Positions 1 through 8,850 of a stretch of DNA of 64,000 nucleotides are shown here, piece by piece. This DNA is from UMGS1370 sp046957575 (lineage in GTDB: Bacteria > Bacillota > Clostridia > Lachnospirales > Lachnospiraceae). Made by a program: the position numbers and the translations under genes. Position 1 is the stretch's first letter, and each line of letters begins with the position of its first letter. Where the stretch lies: positions 8,449 through 72,448 of the forward strand of contig JBKUOG010000017.1 of the NCBI GenBank assembly GCA_046957575.1, read 5' to 3'. Under the pieces are notes generated by a model. It made no database searches. It had not been told where the DNA came from and was given only the letters and a program-made list of their open reading frames with translations.

Positions 1-170
1 AAAACAGAGGCGCAGTGAGAGAAAACCACACCAATATCGGTCTTACTAATATCGAACAGATTATCAGTCTGGAATATGGCGGGGAATACGGAATGGAGAT
101 TACCAGTGAGCTGGAAAGAGGAACTGTGGTGGAATATAGACTTCCGGCTAAAGGAGAGGAGAGCAAATGA
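1..170 (+). CDS. Sensor histidine kinase, C-terminal end (partial, YesM-like)
   Basis: An open frame enters from the left edge (first full codon at 3) and stops with TGA at 168-170. Its roughly 55 residues include IGLTNIEQIISLEYG and a later GTVVEYRLP. These match the G2-box end of the HATPase domain in YesM-type kinases, usually GIGLxNvxxRl followed by GTxVxixlP. The stop overlaps the start of the response regulator by four bases (ATGA), so the two are translationally coupled. The N-terminal sensor and histidine box lie outside the window, so family assignment rests on the tail and on the YesN-like partner. Confidence 0.8.
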   Translation, partial: NRGAVRENHTNIGLTNIEQIISLEYGGEYGMEITSELERGTVVEYRLPAKGEESK

Positions 171-1642
171 TTCGTGTAATTATCGTGGAAGATGAAATTT
201 TGTCCAGAATAGGGATTCAGTCTCTTCTGGAGGAACAAAAGGATATAGAAGTTGCCGGGACATTCGGATTTGCAAAGGATGCTCTTGAATATCTAAAAAC
301 CAATCTGGTGGATATTGTCATTACAGATATAGAGATGCCGGAGATGAATGGTCTTGAATTCATCCGTGAGATCAGGAAACAGGAACTGGCTGACGGAATT
401 ATTATTTTAAGCTGTTATGACAAATTTGAATATGCCAGGGAAGCCATCGCACTGGGGACAGATAACTATATTTTAAAGCAGGACATCAATGAAGAAAACT
501 TAATGAAAGCTATCTGTGAGGTCAGGGAAAAAATATCCGGCAGGACAGGAGAACGGAGGAGGCTGCACAGTCTGGATGAAATACCGGCTGATGAAACAGA
601 CATAAAAGCAGTAGGCGTCATCAGATTAGAGCAGGATCATGTAGATGAAAAGATGATTCTGCATCTTTTAGATGGAATCATCAGCAGATATCACATGGGT
701 TCCCTGATAGACTCCTATAACAGAAATCCCTTTATTGTTTTCAGGCTGCCGGCGTCCGTTCCAAAAGAGGAAAGGAAACGTATACTGGATGATTATATAG
801 AAGAAATTCAAAAAAATATACTTCAGTATACAAATAAACATCTTCTAATGGGAATCAGCAGAGAATTCAGGGATATGCAGGGAATCCCCGCAGGATATCA
901 GGAAGCTGATGAGGCGGTGGAGATGAGATTTTATCATGAATCTATATCTGTATATTACAGCGAAGATATCTGCTGGTCCCGGGAGACACCGGAGTTTATG
1001 TTCAGCACCAAATCCTTTATGGAAAAATCCGGCCTGGAGATATTTGAAAAAGAACTAAACCAATTTTTAAGTACATGCAGAAGGAAGCAGATATGGGTGA
1101 AGACAGCCAGGGATGCGCTGAGTCAGGCTGTGAGCATTTTTGTCTACAGTATTTTGAAGGAATATCTGTATGATATGGCGATTGTCAGGAGATGGAGCGG
1201 AAAATACCCCTTTGTAGATGCGGTCACGACATCTGCATCGTGTACAGAAGTGAATAGAAAAGTTCAGGAACTGATCGGGCAGTTCAAAGAGGCGCTCACA
1301 GAGATTTTTGAAGAAGATGATTTTGGCAGGATACTTTCCTATATTGACAAAAATATCAGCACAGGTCTTCCCCTGGAGGAACTTGCTGAGCTGGGAAATA
1401 TGAGTATCTCAGCGTTCTGCAGAAAATTTAAGGATAGAATGGGTGTGACCCCGGTACAGTATATCAACCAGAAGCGGATAGAGAAGGTAAAAGAAATGAT
1501 AAAAAAATCCGGCTGTACTTTAGGTGAAATTGCTGCAGCCGCAGGCTTTTCCAATGAAAATTATATGGTGCGGGTCTTCAAAAAAATCACCGGAAAGACC
1601 ATAACAGACTACCGCAGGGATATGGGAAACGTAAAATTTTGA
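167..1642 (+). CDS. Response regulator with AraC-type DNA-binding domain (YesN-like)
   Basis: This 491-residue cytoplasmic regulator has an N-terminal receiver domain (about 1-120) with acidic pocket EDE near residue 8, phospho-acceptor Asp54 in VITDIEMPEMNG and conserved Lys104. A long middle region resembles the YesN spacer. The C-terminal AraC/XylS double helix-turn-helix (about 385-485) contains ISAFCRKFKDRMGVTPVQYI and IAAAAGFSNENYMVRVFKK. The partner kinase ends four bases into this gene. A sugar-binding lipoprotein and permeases follow, so it most likely activates that transport operon when the kinase detects an extracellular saccharide. The ligand cannot be read from sequence. Confidence 0.9.
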   Translation: MIRVIIVEDEILSRIGIQSLLEEQKDIEVAGTFGFAKDALEYLKTNLVDIVITDIEMPEMNGLEFIREIRKQELADGIIILSCYDKFEYAREAIALGTDNYILKQDINEENLMKAICEVREKISGRTGERRRLHSLDEIPADETDIKAVGVIRLEQDHVDEKMILHLLDGIISRYHMGSLIDSYNRNPFIVFRLPASVPKEERKRILDDYIEEIQKNILQYTNKHLLMGISREFRDMQGIPAGYQEADEAVEMRFYHESISVYYSEDICWSRETPEFMFSTKSFMEKSGLEIFEKELNQFLSTCRRKQIWVKTARDALSQAVSIFVYSILKEYLYDMAIVRRWSGKYPFVDAVTTSASCTEVNRKVQELIGQFKEALTEIFEEDDFGRILSYIDKNISTGLPLEELAELGNMSISAFCRKFKDRMGVTPVQYINQKRIEKVKEMIKKSGCTLGEIAAAAGFSNENYMVRVFKKITGKTITDYRRDMGNVKF

Positions 1643-1658
1643 ATCAGGAAAGCAGATT

Positions 1659-1686
1659 TTGAACCAATAGGTGAAAGCGGTATAAA
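1659..1686 (+). promoter_or_regulatory. Possible sigma-A promoter for the sugar transport operon
   Basis: TTGAAC at 1659-1664 and TATAAA at 1681-1686 are separated by 16 bp, about 100 bp before the binding-protein start. A second -10-like TATAAT at 1739-1744 has no clear -35 and could be an activator-dependent promoter for the YesN-like regulator. Both are visual matches only. Confidence 0.35.
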
Positions 1687-1786
1687 TATTTGAATCAGAC
1701 GGGGAAGATAGTTGATGGTTCTCTGCGTGATATTTTCCTATAATTATCGTAGATGAAAACAAAGGAAAAGTTTAAGGAGGTAAATT

Positions 1787-3079
1787 ATGAACTGGAAAAA
1801 AACAGTATCATTCATCTGCGCAGTATCTGTGATGGGGGTTTCCCTGACTGGGTGTGGTGAAAATTCACAGAGTACAAAAGGAAAAGGAAATGCCGATGGT
1901 GAATCAAAAGAAAACGATGGCGGGGTGTCAGGTACCCTGACAATCTGGGAACATGGCTACGGTTTTGAGGCCAGCCTTCAGCAGATTATTGAGGGATTTC
2001 AGAAAAAGTACCAGGACGTGGAAGTGGAGTATGAAATCAAGGACGGGGACAACTATTACAGTCTTCTGTCAACCGCAATTCAGTCAGGGGAAGGGCCGGA
2101 CATTTTCTGGACAAACGGAACTGCTACGGCAAATATGAAAGATTATGTATCAAACGAAGTGTGTATGGATTTAACGGATAAGGTAGATTACAGTCTTTTT
2201 GGTGAAGATGCAATGAAACTGACTGAGGTAGATGGAAAAAATTATTCAGTACCGTGGCTTACTATGGATACCAGAGCTGTATATTACAACAAGGATATAT
2301 TCGAGGAAAACGGCTATGAAGTACCGGAGAAATTCAGTGAATTTGAAGAATTGCTGGAAAAGATCAAAAAGGCCGGGTATACTCCCATATCCTTGTCAGG
2401 GGTAAATGTCTATTCCCTGCTGTTTACTTTTGAACCGATTCTCTCTGCAATGGATGTGGAATATACCAAGGGGCTGTCAGGCTATTCTGTAAAAGCCACG
2501 GACAAGCCTGCAGCGGATGCATTAAATAAAATGCTGGAATGGGCAGACAAGGGATATTTCGGAGATAACTGGCTGGGTGTTGCAGACAATAATGCCCAGA
2601 CACTGGCGTTTACTTCCGGAGAGGCCGTGATGGATATTGCAGGTTCCTGGGAAGCGGCAACGATCAGTGAAAATAATCCGGATCTGAATTACGGGGCGTT
2701 TGAAATTCCATCAGAAGAAGGCATCAGAGGTATGGTAGGAACACCGGCAAATGGTTTTTCAGTCAATACTGCAACAGAAAATGAAGCGGCGGCTGTTGCG
2801 TTTATGAATTATTGTGCTTCTCTGGATGCCCAGACTGTCTGGGTCCAGTCTCAGGGGGCAGTGTCTGCCAGTGACGAGATTGAGGCTTCCACTGAAATTG
2901 CCAAAGAAATCTCAGAGAGTGGCGCAGGCAATATTTATACAAGCTGGCAGTCTGTTCTTGTAAACCACTCAACAGACGGCACGGCGGTGAGTCTCTGGGA
3001 CGAGGATTTTACAAAAATTTTCTCAGGGGACATTACAGTAGAAGAATTCATGGACAACATAAGCAAAGTTATGCAGTAA
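1787..3079 (+). CDS. Extracellular sugar-binding lipoprotein of an ABC transporter
   Basis: This 430-residue family 1 solute-binding protein captures an oligosaccharide outside the cell and delivers it to the two permeases downstream. The N-terminus is a lipoprotein signal: positively charged MNWKK, a hydrophobic core, then lipobox LTGC with Cys23 as the lipidation site, followed by a Ser/Gly/Lys-rich linker. The mature part shows the usual fold markers, TLTIWEHGYG at the start and GPDIFWTNG in the first lobe. An AAGGAGG site precedes the ATG. A hairpin directly after the stop separates it from the permeases and probably lets the binding protein be made in excess. Substrate is inferred only from neighbouring GH106-like and GH42 enzymes. 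Confidence 0.93.
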   Translation: MNWKKTVSFICAVSVMGVSLTGCGENSQSTKGKGNADGESKENDGGVSGTLTIWEHGYGFEASLQQIIEGFQKKYQDVEVEYEIKDGDNYYSLLSTAIQSGEGPDIFWTNGTATANMKDYVSNEVCMDLTDKVDYSLFGEDAMKLTEVDGKNYSVPWLTMDTRAVYYNKDIFEENGYEVPEKFSEFEELLEKIKKAGYTPISLSGVNVYSLLFTFEPILSAMDVEYTKGLSGYSVKATDKPAADALNKMLEWADKGYFGDNWLGVADNNAQTLAFTSGEAVMDIAGSWEAATISENNPDLNYGAFEIPSEEGIRGMVGTPANGFSVNTATENEAAAVAFMNYCASLDAQTVWVQSQGAVSASDEIEASTEIAKEISESGAGNIYTSWQSVLVNHSTDGTAVSLWDEDFTKIFSGDITVEEFMDNISKVMQ

Positions 3080-3085
3080 AGGCTG

Positions 3086-3122
3086 TGCTGCCGGTCCTCA
3101 AAAGAGAACCGGCAGTATTTTT
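3086..3122 (+). terminator. Intrinsic terminator/attenuator between binding protein and permeases
   Basis: CTGCCGGT (3088-3095) pairs with ACCGGCAG (3108-3115). An inner CTC/GAG closes an AAAA loop, and TTTTT follows at 3118-3122. It lies seven bases after the binding-protein stop and just before the permease ribosome site, where a partial terminator lowers permease expression relative to binding protein. Confidence 0.75.
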
Positions 3123-3136
3123 AAGGAGACGGATGT

Positions 3137-4039
3137 ATGAATAAAAGACATAAACAGGTTAAATTTATCCTGCCCGGGTTTATTTTTTATACCTGCTTTA
3201 TTATCCTGCCGATTATCTATGTGTTTTATCTGAGTTTTTTCCAGTGGTCAGGGTTGGGCGAAATGAAGTTTAATGGGATTCAGAATTTTGTCACCATCTT
3301 TACGGATGAGAGATTTTCACCGGTGTTTTTTAATGCGTTATGGAACAATATAAAATATCTGCTCTGTGTTTGGCTTATTATCACGCCTTTTCAGTATTTG
3401 ATGGCATATCTGTTTTTTATCAAAATTCCGGCTTACAAGTACCTGAAATTTATGATATTCATGCCATATGTCATCAGTACAACGATCATAAGCTTTTTTG
3501 CAACTCTGATTTTTAACCCCAATATAGGTTTCCTGAATAAATTCCTTGAGGCGGTTGGTCTTGAGCATCTGCAGGGAGCATGGTTCGGAGATCCGAACTG
3601 GGCCTTCAAACTGATGATCTTATTGATCCTATGGCAGGGAGCCGGTTCGGGAGTTATGATATTTTACTCGAATTTTATGGATATCTCCAAAGATGTCATG
3701 GAAGCCAGCAGGATTGACGGTTGTACGGAATGGCAGCGGTTTACAAGGATTCTGGTTCCGCTTTCTCTGCCGTCCTGTGCGTCGGTCATCACTATGAGCA
3801 CAATCTGGGCTCTGGCTCTCTTTGACCTGCCCTTCATTCTGGGCGGTGCAAAAGGCGGGGTCAGCGGATCTCTTGATTTTGTGAATCTGGTATTTTACCG
3901 TTACACTTTTGGCAGTGCTTTGAATGGTAAGTCCGAAATTGGATTTGGAGCATCCATCTGTGTGGTGATGTTTGCTGTCATGCTGATCATCACGACAATT
4001 CAAAACAAAGTCCTTAAAAAGTTTGAATATGACAATTAG
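3137..4039 (+). CDS. ABC sugar permease, UgpA/LplB type
   Basis: This 300-residue inner-membrane permease of the CUT1 carbohydrate family is one half of the import channel. It has about six hydrophobic helices, the first at about residues 12-31. The cytoplasmic EAA loop that docks the ATPase is visible as EASRIDGCTEWQRFTRILVP. TTTTTAAGGAGACGG gives a good ribosome site before ATG. The gene ends where the second permease begins, so the two are co-translated. No ATPase gene is present nearby. In many Firmicutes such systems share one MsmX-like ATPase encoded elsewhere, which is the likely case here. Confidence 0.92.
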   Translation: MNKRHKQVKFILPGFIFYTCFIILPIIYVFYLSFFQWSGLGEMKFNGIQNFVTIFTDERFSPVFFNALWNNIKYLLCVWLIITPFQYLMAYLFFIKIPAYKYLKFMIFMPYVISTTIISFFATLIFNPNIGFLNKFLEAVGLEHLQGAWFGDPNWAFKLMILLILWQGAGSGVMIFYSNFMDISKDVMEASRIDGCTEWQRFTRILVPLSLPSCASVITMSTIWALALFDLPFILGGAKGGVSGSLDFVNLVFYRYTFGSALNGKSEIGFGASICVVMFAVMLIITTIQNKVLKKFEYDN

Positions 4040-4049
4040 GAGAATGGAT

Positions 4050-4904
4050 ATGAAAAAGGAGAAAAATACAGAAATACTTTCGCCGGGCGCCAGGGTTGTC
4101 AGATGGGTCTTGTCCATTATTCTGATGATATATACCGGAATCACTATTTTTGCACTGTCTATTACAGTGATGGATTCCCTGAAATCAAAAGGGGATATTG
4201 TAACTAATTTTGTCGGATTTCCGAAACAATTGACTATGGAAAGTTATTTCCGGGTTCTGAAGGAAGCAAACCTGCTACTGTATCTGAAAAATAGTGTGGT
4301 GCTTACGGTAGGCGGCACTCTGGGCTGCATTTTGCTGGCGGGACTGACCGCTTATGGAATTTCCAGATTTGATTTTAAAGGAAAAAATTTTCTGAGCGGA
4401 TATTTTCTGATGGGTATGATGGTGCCGGTACAGGTCAGTGTACTGCCTCTGTTTCTGATTTTGAAAAGAATCGGCCTTCTGAACAACATTTTTGGAATGA
4501 TGTTAGTGTATGCTTCAGGTATTTCCATGGCCTGCTTTATTTTCCAGAAATTTTTCCACACGATTCCTGTGGCACTAGAAGAATCAGCGCGGATAGACGG
4601 AGCAGGGGACTTCCGTATTTTTTTTCAGATTATTGCGCCGTTATGTAAACCGGTCGTAATGACGGTTGCGTTGATCACAGCAATTTCTCAGTGGAACGAT
4701 TTCTATATGCCCATGGTGCTTCTTGGGAAGAAGACTTCAAATACCCTCACATTAGTTATCTATCAGTATATCGGCCAGTTCACAAAATATATGAGTGAAT
4801 CCATGGCAGCCGTAGTTATCACGTTGATTCCTGTCATTGTGCTGTATTTCCTGTTCTCATCTAAAATTGTGGAAGGCCTGACAGGAGGAGCCGTCAAAGG
4901 TTAG
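4050..4904 (+). CDS. ABC sugar permease, UgpE/LplC type
   Basis: This second CUT1 permease, about 284 residues, pairs with the preceding gene. The EAA loop reads EESARIDGAGDFRIFFQIIAP, and about six membrane helices are evident. An upstream in-frame TTG at 4023 would overlap the previous gene. I place the start at ATG 4050 because AGGAG at 4038-4042 sits seven bases upstream and the protein then starts MKKEKN, as usual for the family. The glycosidase follows ten bases after the stop, so permeases and enzyme form one transcript. Confidence 0.92.
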   Translation: MKKEKNTEILSPGARVVRWVLSIILMIYTGITIFALSITVMDSLKSKGDIVTNFVGFPKQLTMESYFRVLKEANLLLYLKNSVVLTVGGTLGCILLAGLTAYGISRFDFKGKNFLSGYFLMGMMVPVQVSVLPLFLILKRIGLLNNIFGMMLVYASGISMACFIFQKFFHTIPVALEESARIDGAGDFRIFFQIIAPLCKPVVMTVALITAISQWNDFYMPMVLLGKKTSNTLTLVIYQYIGQFTKYMSESMAAVVITLIPVIVLYFLFSSKIVEGLTGGAVKG

Positions 4905-4914
4905 AGGAAAATAT

Positions 4915-7887
4915 ATGGAAAGAAAAGAATTTGCACCGCTTAGCTTCTGGGCATGGAATGAGTTTATGGATGACGAGAGTATATGCCGCCGAATAGAGGA
5001 ATTTCATGAGGAGGGCCTGCGTGGATTTTTCATGCATTCCAGGGCCGGACTTATGACTTCCTATCTGTCAAAAGAGTGGTTCCATGCCTGCCGGACAGCC
5101 GTGAAAAAGGCGGAAGAGCTGGGAATGGAGGCCTGGATTTATGACGAAGACGGATGGCCCAGTGGTTTTGCCGGCGGTCTGGTAAATGGCTGCGGACAGG
5201 AATATCAGGCAAAGTATATAAAAATCTGCAAAGCAGATGATGAAACAGCAGGACACCGCATATTGGCGTCCTTTCGAAAAACTTCCCACGGCTATGATTT
5301 TACAGAGCCGGCAAAGGCGGATGTGCTGTTTGTTTGTGTCACAGAACCGAATTATGTGGATTTACTGTCTAAAAAAGTTACGGAAAAATTCCTGGAAGTG
5401 ACACACGAACGTTATAAAGAGGAGTTGGGTGAATTTTTCGGTACAGTAGTCCCCGGATTTTTTACGGATGAACCGCAGTATGACCTGCATGGGTTTCCTT
5501 ACAGTGATGAATTGGAAGAATATTTCCGGAAACGAAATGGGTATTCCTTTTTAAAGTCCATGTATCTTTTTTTGGAAACAGAATCCCCGGAAACGGGGAA
5601 ATTCCGGAAAGATTACTGGGATACGGTGCAGGAGATGATGGAATTTCATTTTGCACGGCAGATTTATGACTGGTGCGAAAAAAATCATGTGAAGTTTACG
5701 GGACATTTTCCGGGGGAGGACAGTTATATCCAGCAAATGCAGAGCACGGCAGGCGTGATGCCAAAATATAAGTATATGCAGCAGCCGGGCATTGACCATT
5801 TGGGAAAGAGAATCACCTCTGTGCTCCTGACAAAGCAGGTTACCAGTGCGGCAAAGCAGTATGGGAGAAATAAAGTGCTTTCCGAGACTTTTGGCTGTGC
5901 GGGGTGGAATATTACTTTTGAGGAGATGTGTTATATCTGGGGCTGGCAGGCAGCCTCAGGGATCAATATCCCTGTATTGCATATAGGTGCCCACACAATG
6001 AAGGGAATCAGAAAAAGAGATTATCCTGCCTTTTATTCTTATCAGGAACCCTGGTGGGAGCAGTTTCATCATGTTGCTCATTGGATGGAAGGCATAGGCT
6101 ATTTTATGGAAAAAGGAGAATGGACTGAGGATACATTGGTATTGAGTCCTTTAAAATCCATATATCTGCTCCACAGGGAACGAAGATCAGAGGTGGAACA
6201 AGAGTATGCGGCTTCCTACCGCAGCCTCTTGGAGAATTTGATGGATATTCAGGTAGGGTATGATATTGGTGATGAAGAAATCATACGTGACTGCGGAGCA
6301 GTGGAAGACGGGAAATTTATAGTTGGCAAATGTGTTTATCATACCGTAATTGTACCAAAGTGCCTGATATTGGAAGAAAATACGGTATGTCTCCTTAAAA
6401 AATTCAGGAGCCAGGGCGGAACTGTCTTGTTTACAGGGGAACTACCAAAATGCGGGCCTGCTGATATGACATGGGCCAAAGATTGTCATGTCATTCAAAA
6501 TAGAAGAGGATTTTGGGATAAATGCTTCGCAGCATTACACAGTAAAAGGGATATGGTTGTCTTTGAGAAAGAAGGACTTCATATAGCGAAAGACCTTTGT
6601 GTATCGGTAAAACAGGCAGAAAAAAAATATATTTATATATGGAACCGTCATCAGGACAGCGTAAGGAAGCTGATGCTAAAGATATCCGGACAGCAAAAGG
6701 TTTGCGAAATAAATCCGGAGACTGAGGCCAGAACTTTTATGGAGGTGCAGTACAGCGGCGGAGATTCCATGGTGTATTTCCAGATGGAAGGCAGACAGTC
6801 CATACTTCTGGAAGCCGTGGAAGGGATGTCACATTACAGGGAGCCGGAAGAAATGTATACCTGTAGCCTCAGAGGAAACTGGAAGCTGTCCGGAAGAAAT
6901 GCCCTGACTCTGGACTATGCGGCTTTCTCTTTTGACGATAAAATCTATTCAGAAGAAATGCCGATGGTAAAAATGCATCCTGAATTATACCGCAGGGCAG
7001 CAGAGGAAAAGGCAGATAAGTTTTATATTCGTTACAGTTTCCATAATGAAATGGAACATCCTGTTACGCTTCAGGCAGCAGTAGAAGATGATGACTGTAT
7101 AGGAGTGTGGTGCAACGGAACTGAAATCACCTCATCCAGAGCAGACTGGTATATGGACGAAAAAATCCATGAATATTCTCTGGAGGGAAAATTGAAAGAG
7201 GGATGGAATACAGTAAAAGCAGCTTACCGTATCCCGTCGGAGGAAGTCAGGGACGTGGACGGACTGTTTGAGACGGAAGTAAACAGATTTTTTTATCCGG
7301 TTGAACCGGAGGCCATTTATATACTGGGAGACTTCTGGGTCCAGCCGCAGGCACTGCCTGTTCAAAAGCCGGCATATATACAAGTAAAGCGCTGTACTTT
7401 TAGTCTAAGGGACAGAAAAGAAATTTCAGGATTCCAGAACGTAACTACTCAGGGATGCTGGTTTTACAGAGGAAATCTGAAGACCGTGCTTGAGATTGAT
7501 AAGATGGAGGAATGCATACAGTATCTGAAATTTTCTGACCTGAGGGCAGCAGCCGTTTTGATTCGATGCAACGGGCATTCTGAACTGCTTTATATGTCTC
7601 CTTTCAGGGTGAAGCTTACTCCAATGCTGAGAGAGGGGAAAAATCATGTGGAGGTAATACTGTATGGCACCAACAGGAATCTTTTAGGCCCTCACCATCA
7701 CTGCAAAGGGGAAGTGTGCTTTGTGGGACCCAACACCTTTAAAGGTATTCGGGGATATGAGGATCATGTAGTAAGCCCGGATATAGATTTTGAGGATACC
7801 TGGACAGATTCCTATTCATTTCAGCCTTTTGGCGTGGGCAAAATTATACTTGAACAGAAAAAAGCGGTACGATCAGAAGGATGCTGA
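4915..7887 (+). CDS. Large glycoside hydrolase, GH106-like (putative alpha-L-rhamnosidase)
   Basis: This 990-residue protein has no signal peptide, so it should act in the cytoplasm on imported oligosaccharide. The N-terminal part has the barrel features of GH106-like proteins: LSFWAWNEFM at 9-18, GFFMHSRAGL at about 37-46, WIYDEDGWPSG at 74-84 and a conserved acidic FTDEP near 183-187. The last third looks like beta-sandwich sugar-binding modules. GH106 enzymes are described as alpha-L-rhamnosidases, but many relatives are uncharacterised, so the exact bond is not certain. It is co-transcribed with the CUT1 permeases. It ends base to base against the stop of the convergent AraC gene. Confidence 0.7.
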   Translation: MERKEFAPLSFWAWNEFMDDESICRRIEEFHEEGLRGFFMHSRAGLMTSYLSKEWFHACRTAVKKAEELGMEAWIYDEDGWPSGFAGGLVNGCGQEYQAKYIKICKADDETAGHRILASFRKTSHGYDFTEPAKADVLFVCVTEPNYVDLLSKKVTEKFLEVTHERYKEELGEFFGTVVPGFFTDEPQYDLHGFPYSDELEEYFRKRNGYSFLKSMYLFLETESPETGKFRKDYWDTVQEMMEFHFARQIYDWCEKNHVKFTGHFPGEDSYIQQMQSTAGVMPKYKYMQQPGIDHLGKRITSVLLTKQVTSAAKQYGRNKVLSETFGCAGWNITFEEMCYIWGWQAASGINIPVLHIGAHTMKGIRKRDYPAFYSYQEPWWEQFHHVAHWMEGIGYFMEKGEWTEDTLVLSPLKSIYLLHRERRSEVEQEYAASYRSLLENLMDIQVGYDIGDEEIIRDCGAVEDGKFIVGKCVYHTVIVPKCLILEENTVCLLKKFRSQGGTVLFTGELPKCGPADMTWAKDCHVIQNRRGFWDKCFAALHSKRDMVVFEKEGLHIAKDLCVSVKQAEKKYIYIWNRHQDSVRKLMLKISGQQKVCEINPETEARTFMEVQYSGGDSMVYFQMEGRQSILLEAVEGMSHYREPEEMYTCSLRGNWKLSGRNALTLDYAAFSFDDKIYSEEMPMVKMHPELYRRAAEEKADKFYIRYSFHNEMEHPVTLQAAVEDDDCIGVWCNGTEITSSRADWYMDEKIHEYSLEGKLKEGWNTVKAAYRIPSEEVRDVDGLFETEVNRFFYPVEPEAIYILGDFWVQPQALPVQKPAYIQVKRCTFSLRDRKEISGFQNVTTQGCWFYRGNLKTVLEIDKMEECIQYLKFSDLRAAAVLIRCNGHSELLYMSPFRVKLTPMLREGKNHVEVILYGTNRNLLGPHHHCKGEVCFVGPNTFKGIRGYEDHVVSPDIDFEDTWTDSYSFQPFGVGKIILEQKKAVRSEGC

Positions 7888-8712
7888 TCAGTTAAGCTTC
7901 CGAAACCCCAAAGGCGTGACCCCGGTTATTTTCCTGAAGATAGAGATAAAATGGCTCGCATCCGCAAACCCCACCTTATGCGCAATATCCTGCACTTCCA
8001 TACGCGGATTTGTGAGCAGATACTCCTTTGCCTTGTTGATCCTGTAAATAGTCAGGTATTCATAAGCGGAGCATCCCAGAAAACGGTGGAACAGCCGTGA
8101 CAGGTACTGGGGCGAGATGTATACCTGGCGGCTGAGTTTCTGTACGGTCAGCTCGGAATGATAATTTGTTTCGATTTCCCGTATCACCGGGGCCACATAC
8201 CTCTGATACAGGGAATCTTCCAGAAGGTCGCGGGTATTGATACCGTCTGCAAGAAACATCAGGAGCCGATAGCAGTCTGCAGATAAGGCTTTGACATCCA
8301 TGGGCGGGTTCTCATATTTCTTTACTATGCCGGAAATAAAAGACGCTATCTCGGCGCCCTGCTCCTTTCCGATAAAGATAAACGGCCTGTTTCCTAAAAG
8401 TCTGGGAATGCTGCTTTCAATAGTCCCTGTAAAGGTGGCAAACAGGGTGAGCCATTCCTCTGTCTCCTTTCCATAGGAATGCTGGATGAACGGCGTGATC
8501 AATACACCTTCTCCCTCCAGCAGAAGGTATTCCTTTCCCTGTATGGTGATTCTGCCGCTTCCCTTTTCGGACTGGAGATAGTGGCAGAGCGGATAGCCCT
8601 TGGGACGGGAAGTGTGTTCCTGTACCCAGTGGTTTCCTATGGAATCAAAAGTAAACGGTTCGCTGACCGGTGTATTTCTAAAATAAATCGGCATTGTTCT
8701 CACCTGTTTCAA
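7888..8712 (-). CDS. AraC family transcriptional regulator
   Basis: This 274-residue one-component regulator has an N-terminal cupin-like sensing domain, with a beta-rich stretch around ITIQGKEYLLLEGEGVLI. The C-terminal AraC double helix-turn-helix includes QKLSRQVYISPQYLSRLFHRF and DIAHKVGFADASHFISIFRK. It is divergent from the GH42 gene, and the 138-bp gap between them is the likely binding region. It probably activates the beta-galactosidase and perhaps the upstream operon in response to a sugar. Its stop at 7888-7890 touches the stop of the convergent glycosidase, leaving no room for a terminator between the two genes. Confidence 0.9.
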   Translation of the reverse strand: MKQVRTMPIYFRNTPVSEPFTFDSIGNHWVQEHTSRPKGYPLCHYLQSEKGSGRITIQGKEYLLLEGEGVLITPFIQHSYGKETEEWLTLFATFTGTIESSIPRLLGNRPFIFIGKEQGAEIASFISGIVKKYENPPMDVKALSADCYRLLMFLADGINTRDLLEDSLYQRYVAPVIREIETNYHSELTVQKLSRQVYISPQYLSRLFHRFLGCSAYEYLTIYRINKAKEYLLTNPRMEVQDIAHKVGFADASHFISIFRKITGVTPLGFRKLN

Positions 8713-8850
8713 AATGTTATATTATTTAGCTTAACATATTACACAATCCTTTGTCTATCTATAATATAATTAAACTAACCGTAAGAGAAAGCAGAAGTAA
8801 CGGTTCAGCTTGTCTGAATTGTTGCAAGCAGAAATAAGGAGACAGGTGAC

